Shown here: in pieces, positions 37,952 through 46,600 of the stretch
Numbering within the stretch: position 1 is the stretch's first letter
How the letters are laid out: each line of letters opens with the position of its first letter
NCBI GenBank assembly: GCA_009993045.1
Contig: JAACUG010000063.1
Span: forward strand, 1 to 64,000
Direction of reading: 5' to 3'
Source of the DNA: Cyanobacteria bacterium CG_2015-22_32_23
GTDB taxonomy: Bacteria; Cyanobacteriota; Cyanobacteriia; Cyanobacteriales; Cyanobacteriaceae
DNA: 64,000 nt
Notes under the pieces: model-generated
The model's input: only the letters and a program-made list of their open reading frames with translations
What the model was told of the DNA's origin: nothing
The model's database searches: none
Program-made: the position numbers and the translations under genes

Positions 37952-40837
37952 TTATAATAATTTTTTGAGGTATTTTGCGAGGTAAGATTTTTTAGATTTA
38001 GCAATTTTTTCAGGTGTGCCAACTGCTACTAATTCCCCTCCTTTATCACCCCCTTCTAAACCTAAATCGATAATCCAATCTGCACATTTTATCACATCTA
38101 AATTATGCTCAATAACGATGATAGAATTACCTTTATCTGCCAATTTTTGCAACACATTTAATAAGTGGTGAACATCATAAAAAGATAATCCTGTAGTTGG
38201 TTCGTCAATTAAGTATATAGTTTTACCCGTTGCGCGGCGAGATAATTCCGTAGCAAGTTTTACCCGTTGCGCTTCTCCCCCTGATAAAGTGGGTGCAGAT
38301 TGCCCTAATTTGATATAAGTTAAGCCAACATCCACTAAAGTTTGTAAACGATTTACTGCGCGAGGGATATTTTCAAAGACATTTAAGGCTTCTTCTACCG
38401 TCATGTTTAACACATCGGCGATGGAAAATCCTTTATACTTAACTTGTAAGGTTTCACGGTTATATCTTGCACCCTTACAAATATCACATTGTACATAAAC
38501 ATCAGGTAAAAAATTCATAGAAATTACATTAACACCTTGCCCTCCACAGGCTTCACATCTACCGCCTTTAACATTAAAAGAGAATCTTCCAGCTTTATAA
38601 CCTCTGGCTTTGGCTTCGATGGTTTCCGTGAATAACTCTCTAATCACATCAAAAACTCCCGTATAAGTAGCAGGATTTGATCGAGGAGTGCGTCCGATAG
38701 GGGATTGATCAATTACAATAACTTTATCAATAGCTTCGATGCCTTCTAATGAGTCTAAGTCTTTGGGAAAAGGTACATTACGACTGAGATAATGTTGTAG
38801 AGAAGGATATAATAACTCATTGACGAGGGTTGACTTACCGCTACCAGAAACTCCAGTGACACAGACAAATTTACCTAAAGGGATTTCTACATCAAGATTT
38901 TGTAAGTTATTGCGATGACAGTTTTTCAGAGTTAAAAATTTACCGTTGCCTTCTCTTCTGGTTTCAGGTATGTCAATTTTTTTTCTACCTGATAGATAAG
39001 CGCCTGTCAAAGATTTTTCGCACGTCAAAAGTTGTTGAAAATCACCTTGCATAACAATTTCGCCACCGTGTACTCCAGCTTTTGGGCCAATATCCACGAT
39101 ATAATCAGCAAACTTGATCGTATCCTCATCATGTTCTACAATAATCAAAGTATTGTCGAGATCTCGTAATTTTTTTAAGGTTTCTAGTAGGCGATCATTA
39201 TCTCGTTGATGTAAACCGATACTAGGCTCATCTAAAACATACAAAACACCCGTTAAACCTGAGCCGATTTGAGTAGCTAATCTAATACGTTGCGCTTCTC
39301 CTCCCGATAAAGTCATGGCAGTTCGATCTAGACTAAGATAATCTAAGCCAACATTTAACAAAAATTGTAAACGTGTTTTGATTTCCCTTAAAGCTAATTC
39401 ACCGATTTGGGCTTGTTTAGGGGTTAACTGTATATTGTTGATACGATTAAGACATTCACCGATAGAAACGCTAGTTAAATCATAGATGGAATATTGCCCC
39501 AACTTTACCGCTAAGGCTTCGGGTTTAAGGCGTTTACCGTGACAAACTTCGCAGGTTTTATACTCTAAATATTGCTCTAATTTTTGCTTGGCAATTTCTG
39601 AGTTAGTTTCTTGATAAGTTTTATCTAACATGGGAATCACCCCACGATAATAACCATATTGGATATTTTGAATTTCCTTATCACCGTATAAAATGATGTG
39701 TTGTTGTTGCGGTGTTAAACTATTCCATGAATCTGTGAGTTTGAATTTATATTCTTTGCTGACATATTCAAGGAGAGAGAGATAATAGGGGTTATCTTTT
39801 TCAGCCCAAGGTACGATGGCATTAATTACTTTAGCATGGAAATCTGGTATGATTAAATCGGGAGAAAACTGCCTTAGACTACCTAAACCGTGACAATTTG
39901 GACAAGCACCATAGGGTGAGTTAAAAGAAAAGAGACGGGGTGATAACTCTTCCATCACCGCTCCATGAGTATGACAAGCAAACTTCTCCGAAAATACGAT
40001 ACTTGCCCCTAAATCCTCCATACTGGGGACTTTTTTTTCCCCCAAAGTTGGAGGATAGAGGCTATTTTCCGCCCCTAAATCCCCAATACTGGGGACTTTT
40101 TTAACTTCCTCTAAAGTTGTAGGTAAGGGGGTAAGAATCTCTACAATAGCGATACCTTCGGCAATTTTTAAACAAGTAGAAAGAGAATCTGCTAATCTTT
40201 CTTGAATATTAGGTTTCAGAATGAGGCGATCAACCAAAACACTGATATGATGAGATTGTGATGCTTTTAGTTCAATATTATCCGCTAATTCTCGAATTTC
40301 TTTATTAATCTTAACTCTAACGAAGCCTTGCGATCGCAAACTAGATAACAATTGATGATGATTGCCTTTTTTGCCTCTAACCACAGGCGCTAATAAATGT
40401 ATCTTAGTTTTTTCAGGTAAAGATAAGACTTGATCGCACATTTCGTCAATGGTTTGAGGTGTGATAGGATGATCACAAATTGGACAATGAGGAGATCCTG
40501 CTCTACCATAGAGTAAACGTAAATAATCGTAAATTTCTGTAACTGTACCTACCGTTGATCGGGGATTATGGGAAGTGGACTTTTGATCAATAGAAATAGA
40601 TGGAGACAACCCTTCAATAGTATCAACATCTGGTTTATCTAATTGTCCTAAAAATTGTCTTGCATAGGCACTCAATGACTCTACATATCGCCGTTGCCCT
40701 TCTGCGAAAATAGTATCAAAGGCGAGGGATGATTTACCACTACCTGAAACTCCCGTAAAAACAATCAATTGATTGCGGGGTAAGTCTAAATCGATATTTT
40801 TTAAATTATGTTGACGTGCGCCACGAATACGAATCAT
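37952..40837 (-). CDS. uvrA: UvrABC excinuclease subunit A
   Basis: 961 residues. Two ABC modules: Walker A GVSGSGKSS at 29-37 and GVSGSGKST near 649, signatures LSGGEAQR in both halves, and the C-terminal zinc module (CEACGGQG, CDICKGARYN). It detects helix-distorting DNA lesions with UvrB. Residues about 238-281, between the first signature-insertion region and FSEKFAC, are an extra stretch made of two copies of a repeat-derived peptide (KKVPSIGDLGA and KKVPSMEDLGA). The first zinc site reads FACHTHG rather than CxxC, a variant I believe is normal in cyanobacteria. Confidence 0.96.
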   Translation of the reverse strand: MIRIRGARQHNLKNIDLDLPRNQLIVFTGVSGSGKSSLAFDTIFAEGQRRYVESLSAYARQFLGQLDKPDVDTIEGLSPSISIDQKSTSHNPRSTVGTVTEIYDYLRLLYGRAGSPHCPICDHPITPQTIDEMCDQVLSLPEKTKIHLLAPVVRGKKGNHHQLLSSLRSQGFVRVKINKEIRELADNIELKASQSHHISVLVDRLILKPNIQERLADSLSTCLKIAEGIAIVEILTPLPTTLEEVKKVPSIGDLGAENSLYPPTLGEKKVPSMEDLGASIVFSEKFACHTHGAVMEELSPRLFSFNSPYGACPNCHGLGSLRQFSPDLIIPDFHAKVINAIVPWAEKDNPYYLSLLEYVSKEYKFKLTDSWNSLTPQQQHIILYGDKEIQNIQYGYYRGVIPMLDKTYQETNSEIAKQKLEQYLEYKTCEVCHGKRLKPEALAVKLGQYSIYDLTSVSIGECLNRINNIQLTPKQAQIGELALREIKTRLQFLLNVGLDYLSLDRTAMTLSGGEAQRIRLATQIGSGLTGVLYVLDEPSIGLHQRDNDRLLETLKKLRDLDNTLIIVEHDEDTIKFADYIVDIGPKAGVHGGEIVMQGDFQQLLTCEKSLTGAYLSGRKKIDIPETRREGNGKFLTLKNCHRNNLQNLDVEIPLGKFVCVTGVSGSGKSTLVNELLYPSLQHYLSRNVPFPKDLDSLEGIEAIDKVIVIDQSPIGRTPRSNPATYTGVFDVIRELFTETIEAKARGYKAGRFSFNVKGGRCEACGGQGVNVISMNFLPDVYVQCDICKGARYNRETLQVKYKGFSIADVLNMTVEEALNVFENIPRAVNRLQTLVDVGLTYIKLGQSAPTLSGGEAQRVKLATELSRRATGKTIYLIDEPTTGLSFYDVHHLLNVLQKLADKGNSIIVIEHNLDVIKCADWIIDLGLEGGDKGGELVAVGTPEKIAKSKKSYLAKYLKKLL
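40005..40131. repeat. Two in-frame copies of a palindromic intergenic repeat inside uvrA
   Basis: Copies start at 40005 and 40071 (66-bp period, 22 codons). Each has GCCCCTAAATCC, TACTGGGGACTTTTTT and an AAAGTTG tail. The same order occurs between genes at 8631-8672. The insertion keeps the uvrA frame open. Confidence 0.85.
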
Positions 40838-40861
40838 TTTTTTAATCAGGAATTATTAATT

Positions 40862-40896
40862 GTAGGGGTGAATGGCATTCATCCAAATATTCACCC
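40862..40896. repeat. GTAGGGGTGAATGGCATTCA repeat
   Basis: A hairpin-prone element in the uvrA leader, with the downstream TATTCACCCAA itself repeated. A second copy lies at 61016-61042. This repeat type is widespread in cyanobacterial genomes. Confidence 0.7.
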
Positions 40897-40948
40897 AAAT
40901 ATTCACCCAAGTATTTATCGAAAGATAATAGTAAATAATTTATTTATT

Positions 40949-41746
40949 TTAACTCAAATTAGACATTTTTTTATGTAAATCTAAAGTATAATAATAAAGT
41001 GCAACTGGCAGGTCAAAAGCGATAAAATAATCAGGATCTTGAGGAGATAAATAAATAGCAGTAACTTGTTTTCCTTGAATATAATCAGGGTTTATTAACT
41101 CATATTTAGTGGTAGTTTCTACTAAGTTTAAATACACACTATTCGGACGACGAAAAAATTGTCTCGTAATTTCGCAGGTGATAAATTTATCTTCAGCAAT
41201 TGTCTCTTGTTGTCTTCCTATTACAGTAGAAATTAGTTCGTTTTCTCCTTTAAATTTAGTAATTTGTTCCGTAGAATTATTTTTATTTATTATTACTTCT
41301 TTGACATTTTCTTCTCCTAAATATGCTTGGGCGATGGCCAATCCATTAAAAGCTCTATCTGGGATGATAACTGGTTTTTTATGGATAATACTGGGGATAA
41401 AATTATCATTTTTAGGATTAAAGATAGTGGGAATAAATTGTACAAAAAAAGTAATATTTTTATCAAGATATTGTTCATTACTATCAAAAGCGGGGGTTTT
41501 AAATTTCGGAGACAGAGGGGCGATTTGTTGTTTTAAAGTGGACATAACATCCCATTTTCCTTCAAACCAAGAGGGAAAAATTAACTCTTGATGGGGAGTA
41601 GGTAAAGAAAGCTGATGTTCCCAATGAGGATATAATGCTATTCTATCAGCCAAAATACCACTATAAGCAGGATAAATATTTAAAAACAAAGTAACAAATA
41701 ATGCTATAGTCAATACTAAACTTTTTTTGATAAAATTATTATTCAT
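40949..41746 (-). CDS. DUF6816-like lumenal/periplasmic protein
   Basis: 265 residues. Signal peptide about 1-29 (ending PAYS). The mature part has the pattern FPSWFEGKWDVMSTLKQQIAPLSPKF and a C-terminal FDLPVALYYYTLDL that I associate with DUF6816, a cyanobacterial/plastid thylakoid protein family of unknown function. It is probably lumenal. Divergent from the small membrane protein gene 69 bp away. Confidence 0.6.
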   Translation of the reverse strand: MNNNFIKKSLVLTIALFVTLFLNIYPAYSGILADRIALYPHWEHQLSLPTPHQELIFPSWFEGKWDVMSTLKQQIAPLSPKFKTPAFDSNEQYLDKNITFFVQFIPTIFNPKNDNFIPSIIHKKPVIIPDRAFNGLAIAQAYLGEENVKEVIINKNNSTEQITKFKGENELISTVIGRQQETIAEDKFITCEITRQFFRRPNSVYLNLVETTTKYELINPDYIQGKQVTAIYLSPQDPDYFIAFDLPVALYYYTLDLHKKMSNLS

Positions 41747-41815
41747 TAATATAAAAATTACTTTTAACCTTATTTATAAAAATTAATTAACTTCTTATTA
41801 ACTATCAATTAATCT

Positions 41816-42217
41816 ATGACACTAACACTAAATAACTTAATTTTAATGGCAGAAGATGAACTAACACAGTATAGCACTGATGCTCGTAAAATTGAAAAAT
41901 TAAGACGAAAAATTGGCATTGCTTTAACTTTGAAAGAGCAACAAAAATTAAAAGAAGAATTATTAACAAAAATGCCTCAAGGATTCTGGGCAAAAAAATT
42001 AGAAAAAGAGCGTCAAACTTTTGCTTTACCTTTTTGGGGTATCGCTGGTTTAGGTTTATTATTAGGTATTTCTTCTCAACAATATTTAGATTTTTTAGCA
42101 CCTGTTATTGCTTTACCCATTGCGATTAAAATACAACAAGTAGGATGGAAATTTCAAGCACAAACTTTATTGTTACAAACTTTTGAGGATATAGAAAAAA
42201 AGGTTAATAATGGATAA
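41816..42217 (+). CDS. Small membrane protein
   Basis: 133 residues. A charged helical N-terminal half (about 1-60, possible coiled coil) is followed by two closely spaced hydrophobic segments (FWGIAGLGLLLGISS and FLAPVIALPIAIKI) and a short tail. No family recognised. The ATG at 41816 starts immediately after a divergent promoter region. Confidence 0.5.
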   Translation: MTLTLNNLILMAEDELTQYSTDARKIEKLRRKIGIALTLKEQQKLKEELLTKMPQGFWAKKLEKERQTFALPFWGIAGLGLLLGISSQQYLDFLAPVIALPIAIKIQQVGWKFQAQTLLLQTFEDIEKKVNNG

Positions 42218-42431
42218 ATACAGAAGATAAATAAATCGAAAATGCTAGGGCTTTCTGGTTAATTATGAGGAAAAAAAAGAAATTAACAAATATTAAGCTG
42301 GTATTAAGATTATTGTTAATTCGTTAAACCAAAAAATTAGCACCTATAATGAGGACATACGCAAGGTTGTTAAACTGACTCAACTAAGTGATTCTCAAAT
42401 TCAATTAATGAAATTAAAAAAGGAACACATT

Positions 42432-42614
42432 ATGAGTATGAAAGATAGAGCAAAAGCAACAGCGAAAAATGTTGAAGGTAAACTCCAAGAAGTAGCTGGA
42501 AACATTACAGGTGATCCTAAAGCGCAAGCAGAAGGTAAAGCAAAACAAGCGGAAGCAAAAATTCGTCACACCACAGAAGATGTGAAAGACGAAGTCAAAA
42601 AAGTTGTTGATTAA
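42432..42614 (+). CDS. CsbD family stress protein
   Basis: 60 residues: KDRAKATAKNVEGKLQEVAG, then NITGDPKAQAEGKAKQAEAK, a textbook CsbD-like sequence of low complexity, hydrophilic and helical. CsbD proteins rise under general stress; their molecular role is unknown. The ATG at 42432 has AGGA about eight bases upstream and is preferred to one 24 bp earlier. First gene of a stress-protein cluster reaching 46524. Confidence 0.9.
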   Translation: MSMKDRAKATAKNVEGKLQEVAGNITGDPKAQAEGKAKQAEAKIRHTTEDVKDEVKKVVD

Positions 42615-43125
42615 TTCTTTATCCCTCTAAAAAAGATAAATAATTAAAATCGCTTTTTATCATAAGACAAATTTATTTCTAGTAGCAGATGGCGTGAATT
42701 AATCCATTAATTCGGTTAACAAAATAATATAAAATTCTCTTTTTATCAAACTTTTATCTACAAAGGTTTAAACTCGAACTCGTTTTTAAAACTATAATTT
42801 TGTTTAGGTACTTAATATCTAACATCGATAAATTTATTTGTCGATATACGTTATCAGGTGCTAGAAATATTTTGCTTATGGAAACATATTAAGTAATTAA
42901 TTACCGTGAATAAATCATAAACATTGTTGAATAATATCAGCAGTACTTTTTGCACCGATGCAATAGATTATGAATAATTAATAATTAAATTTTCAAGGTA
43001 TTAATACTATTAATTAAGTGTTAATTTATTTGATAATCTAATTTTAAATAACCATTTTTTAGTGAAATTCACGTTAATTATTCATCATTAATACATAATC
43101 AATCCAATTATTTTTGGAGTTAAAA
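42615..43125. other. Long intergenic region in stress cluster
   Basis: 510 bp of AT-rich DNA ending in a good ribosome binding site (GGAG at 43116-43119). I saw no gene, tRNA or strong hairpin. Its length suggests separately controlled promoters for the cluster's genes. Confidence 0.5.
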
Positions 43126-43578
43126 ATGATCTCATTTACAAAGTTACGAAACTTATTTTTCAAGACAAGTTTAGTTATATTGTTGGCAACAGCGACAACT
43201 TTTAGTTTTGCTTCTGAATATAGTTGGGCTAAAACTTTAACCCCTTTGGTGAGTCAGCCTCAAACCTATATTGCCATGAATAAAGTTGAGGAAATCCGTA
43301 AGGATATTAAAGGAAAAATGGGAGAAACGGTTAGTAATGTATCAAATACTTTTGATAATATTACAGATGACTTGAAAAACAAAGATGAAATTTTGGAACA
43401 GGGAAAAGAACTTCAAGCTGAAACTTTAGAAGGGATGAATAATAGTATTCAAAATCCAGACTATCAACCCAGTGGTAAAACTAAACAAGCTGAAAAAGAA
43501 GCCATCAAAGGGAAAAAAGAGATAATGTCTGAAGCTCGTGATGCTTTAAAACAAAATACACAAACAAATAACTACTAA
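43126..43578 (+). CDS. Secreted CsbD-related stress protein
   Basis: 150 residues. Signal peptide about 1-36 (ending SWAK), then MNKVEEIRKDIKGKMGET and a charged helical region with a weak CsbD-like pattern (PDYQPSGKTKQAEKEAIKGK). The N-terminus (MISFTKLRNLFF...SWA...LVSQPQ..IAMNKV) is clearly paralogous to the protein at 45723-46205. The ATG at 43126 has GGAG six bases upstream, so the earlier in-frame TTG at 43114 is rejected. Confidence 0.75.
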   Translation: MISFTKLRNLFFKTSLVILLATATTFSFASEYSWAKTLTPLVSQPQTYIAMNKVEEIRKDIKGKMGETVSNVSNTFDNITDDLKNKDEILEQGKELQAETLEGMNNSIQNPDYQPSGKTKQAEKEAIKGKKEIMSEARDALKQNTQTNNY

Positions 43579-43635
43579 AGCATTTAGGGATTGTGGACTT
43601 TTAAATTAATAAAAATAACTCATAATCTTTGTTGC
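43576..43635 (+). repeat. Dispersed intergenic element C, copy 1
   Basis: 60 bp matching 48604-48663 at 54 of 60 positions (TAAAGCATTTA, ATTGTGGACTT, CTCATAATCTTTGTTGC). Similarity resumes further on in a TACAAT-AATTTTAC block. It overlaps the stop codon of the preceding gene. Confidence 0.85.
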
Positions 43636-43696
43636 TTTTTGGATGAGTGCATGAAGATAAAGTAAACATACAATCAATTTTACCTACCTATTTATT

Positions 43697-44041
43697 ATGT
43701 CAACTCAAGTCTGTAAAACAAATTCTTCTGATTCTGATAAAGATCTTAAATCATTAGTATTACCTGAAGAACAACAAGGTAATGAATTAGATGATTCACC
43801 TACTCCTGATAGCTATGATAATCACATCATTCCTGCAGAAACCGCCGCAAGAAAAGAGCGTGAAGGCAATCATTTTAAACATCTGGATACACACCCTGAA
43901 GGATTAGAACATATTGAAACAACTGGTGGTTATACCGTTGATAAAGAGGGTTTAGTGGATAACTTTGCTATTGAACCTGAAATGTATTATGACACCCCTG
44001 GGGATTTATCCAAAAAAAAATCTAGTAAAAAGAAAGTTTAG
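43697..44041 (+). CDS. Hydrophilic acidic protein, unknown
   Basis: 114 residues, highly charged, no signal peptide or membrane segment. It has Asp/Glu/Ser-rich ends and a lysine tail (KKKSSKKKV). A central HIIPAETAARKEREGNHFKH and PEGLEHIETTGGYTVDKEGL suggest a conserved cyanobacterial small protein, but I cannot name a family. Likely disordered. Position inside the CsbD/BON cluster suggests a stress role. Confidence 0.55.
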   Translation: MSTQVCKTNSSDSDKDLKSLVLPEEQQGNELDDSPTPDSYDNHIIPAETAARKEREGNHFKHLDTHPEGLEHIETTGGYTVDKEGLVDNFAIEPEMYYDTPGDLSKKKSSKKKV

Positions 44042-44115
44042 GAAAAAATTACTATCATAAAACAATTTTTCAAGATTCAATATAACCATCTTATTAAGAT
44101 AAGGAAGATACTGTT

Positions 44116-44976
44116 ATGAATCCAAAAGATAATAAAAATTTTACCCGAGTTATTCATCGAGAATATACTGATCCTCAAGGTAATATTAGGACTGAATACA
44201 AAGATATTAAAGGTAATATTTACACTGAATATCGGGATAGTCAAGGTAATTTTCACACTGATCAAAATCAATCAGTTAATGGAAAATTGGCGGACGCACA
44301 TATCCAAGATGTACGGGTGGAACACGCTGATAAAAATATATCTAAAGGCTTACTCATTGGTGTTATCGTCACTACGGTGGCAGGTTTAATAGCTGGAGTA
44401 ATCTACTTTTTAAACGATGTCAATAATCCTCAGCCTATATCTGTCATAAATATTCCAGCCGAAAAACCTGAAAAAAATGATCCTTCACCGCCTCAAATAA
44501 AGGTTGTAGAGAAAGAGGTGGTTAAAATTGTACCCGTAGAAGTACCCGTACAAACATCTCCTACCGTAGTAGAAAAAGTGCCAGAGGCTCAAAATAATCC
44601 TTCAACGGTGAATAATAATATCACTGTTAAACCTTCGGAATCTAATCCACCACCGAAAGAAAGTAGCACTAAAACACCAGCGGCTAAACCTGCTCAAAAT
44701 CCAACGCCATCGCCAACAAAACCTGTTGTTATACCATTATCCAACGATAATGCAATCAAAAATGATGGTGATCTTAAAAATGAAATTTTGAAACAGTTTA
44801 AGAATAATTTACCGAATAATCAATTAAAAGTTGATGTTAAAACTGGTGTAGTAATTGTGTCAGGCAATGTTGACTCTCAAGAACAAATGCAAAAAATTGA
44901 ACCTTTACTTAAATCTGTAAAAGGCATTAAAAAACTTGAGATAAATGCAACTATCGCTAATGGTGTGACGAATTAA
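44116..44976 (+). CDS. BON-domain membrane protein
   Basis: 286 residues. Three tandem 11-residue units (DPQGNIRTEYK, DIKGNIYTEYR, DSQGNFHTDQN; residues 19-51) are followed by one transmembrane helix (about 78-99). A Pro/Lys/Val-rich linker (about 105-210) leads to a C-terminal BON domain (about 215-283; VDVKTGVVIVSGNV, LKSVKGIKKLEINATI). BON domains bind membranes or lipids under osmotic stress. AAGGAAG precedes the ATG. Part of the stress cluster. Confidence 0.8.
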   Translation: MNPKDNKNFTRVIHREYTDPQGNIRTEYKDIKGNIYTEYRDSQGNFHTDQNQSVNGKLADAHIQDVRVEHADKNISKGLLIGVIVTTVAGLIAGVIYFLNDVNNPQPISVINIPAEKPEKNDPSPPQIKVVEKEVVKIVPVEVPVQTSPTVVEKVPEAQNNPSTVNNNITVKPSESNPPPKESSTKTPAAKPAQNPTPSPTKPVVIPLSNDNAIKNDGDLKNEILKQFKNNLPNNQLKVDVKTGVVIVSGNVDSQEQMQKIEPLLKSVKGIKKLEINATIANGVTN

Positions 44977-45036
44977 TTATTCAGCACAAATAAGTAATAA
45001 GTAATTTCAAATAATAAATAAATTTTAGGAAAAACA

Positions 45037-45654
45037 ATGATTTTAAAAAAACGTGCAGTGGGTACATTTTCAAATTATGAAACAACGGAAGTTGCCCTTC
45101 GTGATTTAAAAGAAAATAACTTTTTAATGGAGCAAATTTCTGTCATCGGAAGTGACATCAAAAATGAAATTGAAACCACAGGAGTTAACACCAGTGAAGA
45201 TCTTGTCAATATCAATAATTTGCGTACTGATAAAAATAAAGCCTCGGAAAATGCCACTGATGGCGCTATCGCAGGTATAACCTTAGGCGGTTTTACTGGT
45301 TTATTAGTTGGTTTAGGTGCGATGGCAATACCCGGAGTTGGTCCTGTAATGTTAGCAGGAGCAGCCACTACCGCTTTAGCAACAACCCTTTCTGGTGGTG
45401 TTATTGGTGGTGCTATCGGTAGTCTAGCTGGTGGCTTGGTAGGTTTAGGTATTCCCGCAGATCGGGCTAAGGTTTATAGTGATCTGATTTCTGACGGTAA
45501 TTATTTAATTATGGTGGAAGGATCAGAATCTGATATAACCCTCGCTGAAACAATTTTTAGTAACCATGACATTCATGATTGGTACACCTACGATTTACCC
45601 AATGAATCAGTATTAACTCCCAAGCCAATTTTGACTGATTACTCACGGGTATAA
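45037..45654 (+). CDS. General stress protein with glycine-zipper membrane hairpin
   Basis: 205 residues. The N-terminal AVGTFSNYETTEVALRDLKEN and QISVIG resemble the alpha/beta domain of general-stress (17M/YflT-like) proteins. A Gly/Ala-rich hydrophobic hairpin (about 80-145: GAIAGITLGGFTGLLVGLG, GGVIGGAIGSLAGGLVGLG) is followed by a C-terminal alpha/beta portion. Probably membrane-associated; molecular role unknown. Sits between BON and CsbD genes. Confidence 0.75.
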   Translation: MILKKRAVGTFSNYETTEVALRDLKENNFLMEQISVIGSDIKNEIETTGVNTSEDLVNINNLRTDKNKASENATDGAIAGITLGGFTGLLVGLGAMAIPGVGPVMLAGAATTALATTLSGGVIGGAIGSLAGGLVGLGIPADRAKVYSDLISDGNYLIMVEGSESDITLAETIFSNHDIHDWYTYDLPNESVLTPKPILTDYSRV

Positions 45655-45722
45655 AACAAAAGTTTATTTCATCAAAAGACTAATTTTCAATTATTTTTCA
45701 TTAATTTTTTAAGGAGTTCAAA

Positions 45723-46205
45723 ATGATTTCATTTAGACAGTTTCGTCGCTTTTTTGTAATGGCAAGTTTAACTTTGTTAATTACCTCCACTGTAACTATT
45801 ACTTTTGCACCTTCTCAAAGTTGGGCAGCTACAACCTTTACAAAATTTACCAGTCAACCTCAAATTGCTATGAATCGTGTTGATGCTATCAGTAAGGATA
45901 TTGAAGGCAAAACTCAAGAACTCAAAGGTAACATTACAGGTGATCCTCAAGATCAATTTATGGGTAAAGCCAAACAAGTTCAAAGTGATGCTATTAATGT
46001 CGGAGAAGACATCAAAGACAATATGAAGTTGAAAGGGCGTTCAAAAGCCGTCAGCAAAAATATTGAAGGTAAAGCACAAGAATTAAAAGGTAATCTTACA
46101 GGCGATCGCAAAGATCAAATAGTGGGAAAAGCTAAACAAACTGAAAGTGAAGGCAGAAATGTAGTAGAAAACTTGAAAGATAAAGTTCAAAATATTTTCA
46201 ACTAA
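45723..46205 (+). CDS. Secreted protein with two CsbD repeats
   Basis: 160 residues. Signal peptide about 1-35 (ending SWAA). Two CsbD units follow: MNRVDAISKDIEGKTQELKG with NITGDPQDQFMGKAKQ, then SKAVSKNIEGKAQELKGNLT with GDRKDQIVGKAKQ. This is an exported two-domain CsbD, whereas the 42432 gene encodes a single cytosolic unit. A strong AAGGAG precedes the ATG. It shares its N-terminal region with 43126-43578, evidence of local duplication. Confidence 0.85.
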   Translation: MISFRQFRRFFVMASLTLLITSTVTITFAPSQSWAATTFTKFTSQPQIAMNRVDAISKDIEGKTQELKGNITGDPQDQFMGKAKQVQSDAINVGEDIKDNMKLKGRSKAVSKNIEGKAQELKGNLTGDRKDQIVGKAKQTESEGRNVVENLKDKVQNIFN

Positions 46206-46368
46206 TCATCAACAATCAACAATTAACAATTCTCAGAATTTAAGCAAAAAAACGAATTTAAGCCCTTATCCTAAAATCTGGTTATGGTTTAATTGCTTTT
46301 ACCTCCAAACTTGGGGATTAAAAAGCTAATTCGGTAAATTGCGTTTTAGTAAATAAAATTTAAAAATT

Positions 46369-46524
46369 ATGTTTAACTTAATTTGGACAGCCGTTGGAGT
46401 ACTTTTGATTCTTTGGTTATTAGGATTTTCGATCCACATTGGCGGTGGATTAATTCACTTACTCCTAGTATTAGCACTTATCGGTATTGTTTATAACTTA
46501 TTCATTGGTCGGCGAATAGGTTAA
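46369..46524 (+). CDS. Small lmo0937/DUF5670-like membrane protein
   Basis: 51 residues. Two hydrophobic helices (TAVGVLLILWLLGFSI and LIHLLLVLALIGIVYNLF) are separated by HIGGGLIH. The pattern and length match the lmo0937/DUF5670 family of tiny membrane proteins, often near stress genes. The ATG at 46369 has no strong Shine-Dalgarno. It closes the stress cluster and ends 76 bp before the ABC-F gene. Confidence 0.75.
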   Translation: MFNLIWTAVGVLLILWLLGFSIHIGGGLIHLLLVLALIGIVYNLFIGRRIG

Positions 46525-46600
46525 GTTAATAAGGTATATTAACAATGGAGAAACAATTATAATGAGACTCTGTTAATCATTCCCTATTTTTACCGATCAC

